This document shows positions 59,684 to 64,000 of a stretch of DNA of 64,000 bases, in pieces; the first letter of the stretch is position 1, and each line of letters starts with the position of its first letter. The position numbers and the translations under genes were made by a program. Source of the DNA: Microbacterium sp. cx-55 (GTDB taxonomy: Bacteria; Actinomycetota; Actinomycetes; Actinomycetales; Microbacteriaceae); contig NZ_CP088261.1 of NCBI RefSeq assembly GCF_021117345.1, positions 434,001-498,000 on the forward strand. The letters run 5' to 3'. The notes beneath the pieces were generated by a model. It had not been told where the DNA came from. It searched no databases and saw only the letters and a program-made list of their open reading frames with translations.

Positions 59684-60523
59684 ATGCGGATCCGCCTCGA
59701 CATCGCCTACGACGGCACGCATTTTCGCGGATGGGCGCGTCAACCCGGGCTTCGCACGGTGCAGGGAACGCTCGAGGATGCGCTCGCCCGCATCCTGTCG
59801 GGAACCCCGACCCTCGTGGTCGCGGGGCGCACCGACGCCGGTGTGCACGCGAGCGGACAGGTCGCGCATCTGGATCTGGACGAGGCGCAGGTGCGGCGAC
59901 TGACGCTGGGGCGACGCACGCCGGATGACCCGGTCGCGGCGCTCGCGGCGCGCGTGCGGGGCGTGCTGGGCGCGTACCCCGACGTGACGCTGCGGCGCAC
60001 CTCGCTCGCCCCGGAGGGTTTCGATGCGCGGTTCTCCGCCGTCTGGCGGCGCTACGCCTACCGTCTCGCCGATGACAGCACCGGCTACGACCCGTTCCAG
60101 CGCGAGCGTACGACGCAGGTGCGCGGCCACCTCGACGTCGCGGCGATGGACGCGGCCGCGCGCTCGCTCATCGGTCTCCACGACTTCGCGGCCTACTGCA
60201 AGCCGCGCGAGGAGGCCACCACCATCCGCACGCTTCTCGAGTTCGACTGGCATCGCGACGAGGATGGCGCGCTGATCGCGAATGTGCGGGCGGATGCGTT
60301 CTGCCACAGCATGGTGCGCGCCCTCGTCGGGGCGTGCGCCGCCGTGGGCGCGGGGCGGCTCGAGGTCGCCGACGCGGCGCTGCTGCGTGACGCGGCGGTG
60401 CGTACGAGTGCGTTCGCGGTGCTCGCCGCGCGGGGCCTCGTCCTGGCGGAGGTCGGCTACCCCGCCGACGAGCTGCTGGCCGGTCGGGCCGCGCAGACGC
60501 GGGCACGACGCGTCGCCGACTGA
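59684..60523 (+). CDS. truA: tRNA pseudouridine(38-40) synthase TruA
   Basis: Modifies U38-U40 in the anticodon stem of tRNAs; 279 residues. The catalytic Asp51 is in VVAGRTDAGVHASGQVAHL; YDGTHFRGWARQP and RSLIGLHDFAAYCKPRE are typical. Its place after the ribosomal cluster (rplQ-truA) is common in bacteria, here interrupted by the minus-strand acyltransferase gene. Leaderless start likely. Confidence 0.95.
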   Translation: MRIRLDIAYDGTHFRGWARQPGLRTVQGTLEDALARILSGTPTLVVAGRTDAGVHASGQVAHLDLDEAQVRRLTLGRRTPDDPVAALAARVRGVLGAYPDVTLRRTSLAPEGFDARFSAVWRRYAYRLADDSTGYDPFQRERTTQVRGHLDVAAMDAAARSLIGLHDFAAYCKPREEATTIRTLLEFDWHRDEDGALIANVRADAFCHSMVRALVGACAAVGAGRLEVADAALLRDAAVRTSAFAVLAARGLVLAEVGYPADELLAGRAAQTRARRVAD

Positions 60524-60590
60524 CGCCTACCTTTGAGTTCGTCAAGCGGTCACGGCGCGGCCATCCGCCGGGCCTAGGGTGGGGTATCTG

Positions 60591-61286
60591 ATGAAGGTCA
60601 TCTCCTACAACCTCCGCAAACACCGCGCTGCGGTGGAGATCGCGGATCTCGCCGATCGCCACGGCGCCGACATCCTCTGCTTGCAGGAGGCCGACACCAC
60701 CGACCTCCCCGAGCGCACCGGCGGGCTCCGTCTCGCCGATGCCACGGTGCGCAACCGCTTGGGACTCGCGGTCTACTACCGCGAGAGCAGCTTCCGCCTC
60801 GAGGAGGTGCGGGCGCTATCGCTGAAGAAGTCCCTGCACGACCGGGTGCTGAAGCCGGCGGAGGAGCGGATGCTGGGCGTCCGGCTGCACGACATCGACG
60901 CCGGCCAGGAGTTCATCGTGGCGTCCTTCCACGCGGCGCCGCTGACCGCGCTGAACTCGCTCCGGCGGCATCAGATCCGCACGGCGCTCGGGGCGCTGCA
61001 GAACCTCGGCCCCGGTCTCCCGGCCCTGATGGTCGGGGACTACAACTACCCGGTCTTCAAAGAGAAGCTCGGTCAGCGCGTGCGCGATCAGGGCTACGAG
61101 CTCACCCTGAGCGACTCGCGCACCTACACGCGGTACCGCTTCTTCCGCGGGCACTACGACTTCGCGACGTCGTCGGGGTTCGAGATCGCGCACGTCAGGA
61201 CGCTCCCGCAGGGGCTCAGCGACCATCTGCCGATCCTCGTCACCGCCGAGCTGCCGAGCGCGTCGTCGGCGTCCCGCGTCGCCTGA
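60591..61286 (+). CDS. Endonuclease/exonuclease/phosphatase family protein
   Basis: A 231-residue metal-dependent hydrolase of the EEP fold: VISYNLRKH (Asn for metal), ILCLQEAD (Glu), SFHAAPLTALNSLRR (His), MVGDYNYP (Asp, Asn) and GLSDHLPILV (Asp-His). It may cut DNA, RNA or a phosphodiester, and cannot be narrowed from sequence. ATG at 60591; GGGG at about 7 nt is a poor ribosome site, and TAGGGT (60575-60580) is a possible -10. Confidence 0.85.
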   Translation: MKVISYNLRKHRAAVEIADLADRHGADILCLQEADTTDLPERTGGLRLADATVRNRLGLAVYYRESSFRLEEVRALSLKKSLHDRVLKPAEERMLGVRLHDIDAGQEFIVASFHAAPLTALNSLRRHQIRTALGALQNLGPGLPALMVGDYNYPVFKEKLGQRVRDQGYELTLSDSRTYTRYRFFRGHYDFATSSGFEIAHVRTLPQGLSDHLPILVTAELPSASSASRVA

Positions 61287-61293
61287 TCGGCGC

Positions 61294-61827
61294 TCAGTCG
61301 GCGTGACGTCGCCGGTGCCGGGCGACCGTCGCCGTCACGGCGATGAGCGCGCCGGCGACGATGAGTGCGGCGCCTCCCACCCAGATGCCAAGCACCGACT
61401 GGCTGTCGATTCCCGTGACCGAGAGGCTGCCCACGGTCACCGTGACGGTGTCGCCGGGCGTCGAGGGCGAGAACACGGCGATCGTGTAGGCGCCGGCTGC
61501 ATCCGCGGGGAAGGTGACGGTGAGCGGATCGAGGCCCCCGTCGGAGTTCGCGCGCGCGTCGGTATAGATGCGGGTCTCGAGTGCCGTCCGCACCATCGCG
61601 AACGTGACACCCGAGGCGTTCTCGCCGCGCACCGTGATCGTCACCTGCTCACCCGGGGTGAAGACGTCCGCCGCGACGCTCAATTGCACGGAGCCGCCGG
61701 GGTCGACGGATGTCTGCGTCACGCGGGCGGCGTCGTTCGGGGGATAAGCGAACGCGGCAACCGGAACGAGGGTCAGAATCGCGGCGAGGGCGGATGCGGC
61801 CGCGAAACGCGACAGTCGACGGGGCAT
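61294..61827 (-). CDS. Exported surface protein, degenerate LPXTG paralogue
   Basis: A 177-residue protein similar to the LPATG protein at 40133-40651. Signal peptide AAILTLVPVAAFA, an immunoglobulin-like domain (GENASGVTFAMVRTALETR) and a C-terminal membrane helix with RHRRRHAD tail. The sorting motif is SLSVTGIDSQSVLGIWVGG, in place of LPATG: the Leu and Thr-Gly remain but Pro is replaced by Ser, so sortase cleavage may be lost and the protein may stay in the membrane. Start at 61827 has a weak GGAA site. It follows the DUF4012 gene by 55 nt on the same strand. Confidence 0.8.
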   Translation of the reverse strand: MPRRLSRFAAASALAAILTLVPVAAFAYPPNDAARVTQTSVDPGGSVQLSVAADVFTPGEQVTITVRGENASGVTFAMVRTALETRIYTDARANSDGGLDPLTVTFPADAAGAYTIAVFSPSTPGDTVTVTVGSLSVTGIDSQSVLGIWVGGAALIVAGALIAVTATVARHRRRHAD

Positions 61828-61882
61828 TGCATTCCGTTCAGCCGGGGGGAGCGGCACAGCGGTGAGGGCGGGTGTTCTGAGA

Positions 61883-63664
61883 TTATCCCGCGGCCGAGCA
61901 GCGGGCTTCGACCTCTTGCGCTTTTCCGGGGAGGACGGGGGTGGTCTCGGCGACGAGCGATGCGGTCGGCGGCGTCCGCACCCGGACGGTGGCGGTCGCC
62001 TCTTCGCCCGGGCGGAGCGTCGTCGACCAGGTGAGCACGGTGCGTCCGCTGTCGGTGCCGGTACCGAAGCCGGTCTCGGATCCGCCGCCGGATGAGGAGG
62101 TCGCCACGACCTCGCTGCCCTCGGGCAGGTACAGGTAGGTGATGGTCTCGGTGAGGCCGGCCTCCACCCCGAAGCCGCCGTTACCGGTGATGTAGGCCGG
62201 GAGAGAGGCGGCATCCGCGGGAGCATCGTCTCGGAGCGTGACCGTGAGCGCGGCGTCGGGCGTGGACTCCGTGTCGGTGCACCAGGCGACGCCGGTGCCG
62301 AGCGTCATGTAGTAGTCCATCTTCGATCCGGTGCCGTCGTTGACGTATACGCCGAACGCGGTCTGCTCCGCATCCGTCTCGGGAAGGTCCCCCTGCAGGG
62401 TCGTGCCGTCGAGAATCGCCTGCTCGGTCTCGTTCGCGTTCCAGATGAGCAGCCGCTGCTCCTCGCCCGCTTGCGCGAGTGCGCTGATCAGCGTCGCGGG
62501 GTCGGCGCTCCCGGCGGCGAGAGCGCCGAAGACGGATGCGGCGGCGGCCTGGAAGAACGCATCCTGATCGGCGGGCCGCTCATACCGCTGGTAGACCTCG
62601 TTGAGGAGGAGCTGCGTGGCGTTCTCGCTGCTGAGCACGTCTCCGGTCGGTAGCGTGATCGGCCCGGTCGCTTTCAACAGGTACGACAGGGCGACGGGGT
62701 CGAGTGAGAGCACTCCGTCGACCTGGGTGCCGGTCTCGCGGGCCCACATCTCGCGGGCGAGTTCGGCGGCGAGGGGGAACGACGGCACCTGGGTCGCGTT
62801 CTGGATGAACTGGGCGGGCTTCGCGCCCATGATTCCGGTCAGCTCCGGGCCGATGTCGAGCACCGGGGTGTCGTACTTCGTGAAGTCCGAGGATGATCCC
62901 TGGGCGGCGAGAGTGAGCGAGCCGTCCTCGGTGTGGATCATGGCCATGGCCCCGACGATGCCGCCGAGCGAGCGCCACTCGGCGTTGTTCTGGAACACGA
63001 CCAGGTAATTGCGAGGGCCGTCTTCGCCGAGCATCGCGGGCATGAGCGCTGTGGTGCGGCTGACCGCATCCGCCGCCGTCTGCACCGTGCCGAGCAGCTC
63101 CCCGACCTCGTCGACGCTCGTCGCGAGCACGGGCAGAAGCGGGCCGCGGTCGATGTTCTGCAGGGTGTTCGCCGCGACGCCGACCTGCGCTGCGCTCGAG
63201 GCGGCCGCCGTCTGCATGGAGTCGAACTTGGTGAGGTCGAAACGGCCATCTGTCGGGCGCAGCGAATCGACGGAGAAGGTCGAGGCCAGATCGACGAGGG
63301 GCTCGAGCGCGGATCCCGCGACGTCGTCGATGGATGCGGCGAGCGTGCCGACCGTCGACAGCTGAGGGCCGACCCACGGAAGCGATTCGGCCGCTGTCCA
63401 GATCGGGTCTGACGTCAGCGCGCGCGCCGCCGCGGTGTCGGAGGAGATGGCGGGAAGACCGGCCGCTGCGGTGGCGGGATCGCCGACGTCGGCGGAAAGC
63501 TGACGGGCGGCGGATTCCGCGGATCGGAGGTGCGAATAGGCGAGGTATCCGCGCACACCGAGCCACGCGGCCGCGGCCACGGTGAGCACGGCGACGGCCA
63601 GGAGGACCCACACGAAGACGCGGCCCGCCGTTCGAGCCGGGCGCGGAAGCAGCGGATTCGTCAC
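61883..63664 (-). CDS. DUF4012 family membrane-anchored protein
   Basis: A 593-residue extracytoplasmic protein with one N-terminal membrane helix (VFVWVLLAVAVLTVAAAAWL). DUF4012 members are found near exopolysaccharide and surface-protein genes, but no activity is established. Segments include VVFQNNAEWRSLGGIVGAMA, NATQVPSFPLAAELAREMWA and LTWSTTLRPGEEATATVRV. GTG at 63664 is preceded by TAGGGT at 6 nt. The small degenerate LPXTG gene downstream is probably in the same transcript, so the two may form a surface complex; that is inference. Confidence 0.85.
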   Translation of the reverse strand: MTNPLLPRPARTAGRVFVWVLLAVAVLTVAAAAWLGVRGYLAYSHLRSAESAARQLSADVGDPATAAAGLPAISSDTAAARALTSDPIWTAAESLPWVGPQLSTVGTLAASIDDVAGSALEPLVDLASTFSVDSLRPTDGRFDLTKFDSMQTAAASSAAQVGVAANTLQNIDRGPLLPVLATSVDEVGELLGTVQTAADAVSRTTALMPAMLGEDGPRNYLVVFQNNAEWRSLGGIVGAMAMIHTEDGSLTLAAQGSSSDFTKYDTPVLDIGPELTGIMGAKPAQFIQNATQVPSFPLAAELAREMWARETGTQVDGVLSLDPVALSYLLKATGPITLPTGDVLSSENATQLLLNEVYQRYERPADQDAFFQAAAASVFGALAAGSADPATLISALAQAGEEQRLLIWNANETEQAILDGTTLQGDLPETDAEQTAFGVYVNDGTGSKMDYYMTLGTGVAWCTDTESTPDAALTVTLRDDAPADAASLPAYITGNGGFGVEAGLTETITYLYLPEGSEVVATSSSGGGSETGFGTGTDSGRTVLTWSTTLRPGEEATATVRVRTPPTASLVAETTPVLPGKAQEVEARCSAAG

Positions 63665-63670
63665 GCCCTC

Positions 63671-63676
63671 ACCCTA
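63671..63676 (-). promoter_or_regulatory. Putative -10 element (TAGGGT) for leaderless DUF4012 mRNA
   Basis: On the minus strand TAGGGT, GAGGGC, then GTG at 63664. The same GAGGG could serve as a ribosome site only at very short spacing. Confidence 0.45.
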
Positions 63677-63708
63677 CGGGGTGCGTCCGGGCAGGCTTCG
63701 CGCGAGTC

Positions 63709-63714
63709 TAGACT
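63709..63714 (+). promoter_or_regulatory. Candidate -10 element of the terminal lipoprotein gene
   Basis: TAGACT, same as the S10 operon -10, 33 nt before the ATG at 63747. No convincing -35 partner was seen. Confidence 0.4.
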
Positions 63715-63746
63715 GACGGAATCATTGCCATCGGATGGGGGAACAG

Positions 63747-64000
63747 ATGACGCGCAGTCGCCGGTATGCGGTGGCCGCCGCGACGCTTGCCGCCCTCCTC
63801 GCCCTGGCCGGATGCGGGCAGGCGCCGTGGAATGCGGGCGGTGCGGGGGCGTCCCCTTCGCCGTCGGCGAGCCGCAACAGCCCCGTGCCGACGCCGGTTT
63901 CGAACGATCTGTCGAGCGGGTCGACGCAGCGCCAGGTCACGGCCGGTGCCGTTGCCGCCACGATCGACTACTGGTCGACGCTCTCGATGGACCGGTGGAC
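63747..64000 (+). CDS. Lipoprotein, truncated by window end
   Basis: The first 84 codons of an exported lipoprotein: signal SRRYAVAAATLAALLALAGC with lipobox LAGC, then a Ser/Pro linker and the start of a domain (AATIDYWSTLSMDRW). GGGGGAA precedes the ATG. The rest is beyond the window; no family was assigned. Confidence 0.72.
   Translation, partial: MTRSRRYAVAAATLAALLALAGCGQAPWNAGGAGASPSPSASRNSPVPTPVSNDLSSGSTQRQVTAGAVAATIDYWSTLSMDRW

Overview
The window is a high-GC chromosome segment from an actinobacterium, most likely a Microbacteriaceae member such as Microbacterium (my inference from gene order, protein sequences, GTG/TTG starts and the very frequent GGATGC/GCATCC words). No tRNA, rRNA, transposase or CRISPR was recognised. 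Most of it is core chromosome; accessory-looking parts are 1-21 kb, 29-35 kb and 57-64 kb.

1-4.4 kb: a minus-strand set with an esterase, a Tat-exported intradiol-dioxygenase-like lipoprotein, TatA and a truncated TatC, followed by a Nudix-like protein and a threonine aldolase. 4.4-13.2 kb: a DUF6421 protein, then a seven-gene minus-strand operon with a nitrilase-type amidohydrolase, a dihydropyrimidinase, an F420-type luciferase-like oxidoreductase and an ABC importer (two permeases, one ATPase, one lipoprotein). It looks like uptake and ring opening of a pyrimidine or hydantoin compound. 13.5-17.7 kb: a histidine kinase/response regulator pair beside a MacB-type ATPase and an FtsX-like permease. 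17.7-21.1 kb: single genes (SRPBCC-like, ComB-like, SprT-like, TPR-like, spermidine-synthase-like).

21.3-28.8 kb: rpoB-rpoC from a near-consensus promoter. 28.9-31.2 kb: two paralogous secreted or lipid-anchored proteins converge on a 1 kb gene-free interval holding seven 49-bp imperfect palindromes, arranged mostly as fixed A-B pairs, plus other tandem repeats. This is the most unusual structure in the window. 31.3-35.1 kb: four co-directional genes for membrane or unknown proteins, ending in a membrane-anchored FHA protein.

35.4-39.9 kb: the str operon (rpsL, rpsG, fusA, tuf). 40.1 kb: an LPATG surface protein. 41.1-57.5 kb: the S10-spc-alpha ribosomal cluster with secY, adk, map, a DsbA-like thiol protein, infA, rpmJ, rpsM, rpsK, rpoA and rplQ; rpsN and rpsD are absent from their usual places. 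57.7-64 kb: an OafA-type acyltransferase, truA, an endonuclease/phosphatase-like protein, a degenerate LPXTG paralogue, a DUF4012 protein and a truncated lipoprotein.

Many genes outside the ribosomal clusters show a -10-like TANNNT hexamer exactly 6 nt before ATG/GTG, which points to leaderless transcripts and was used to choose starts.
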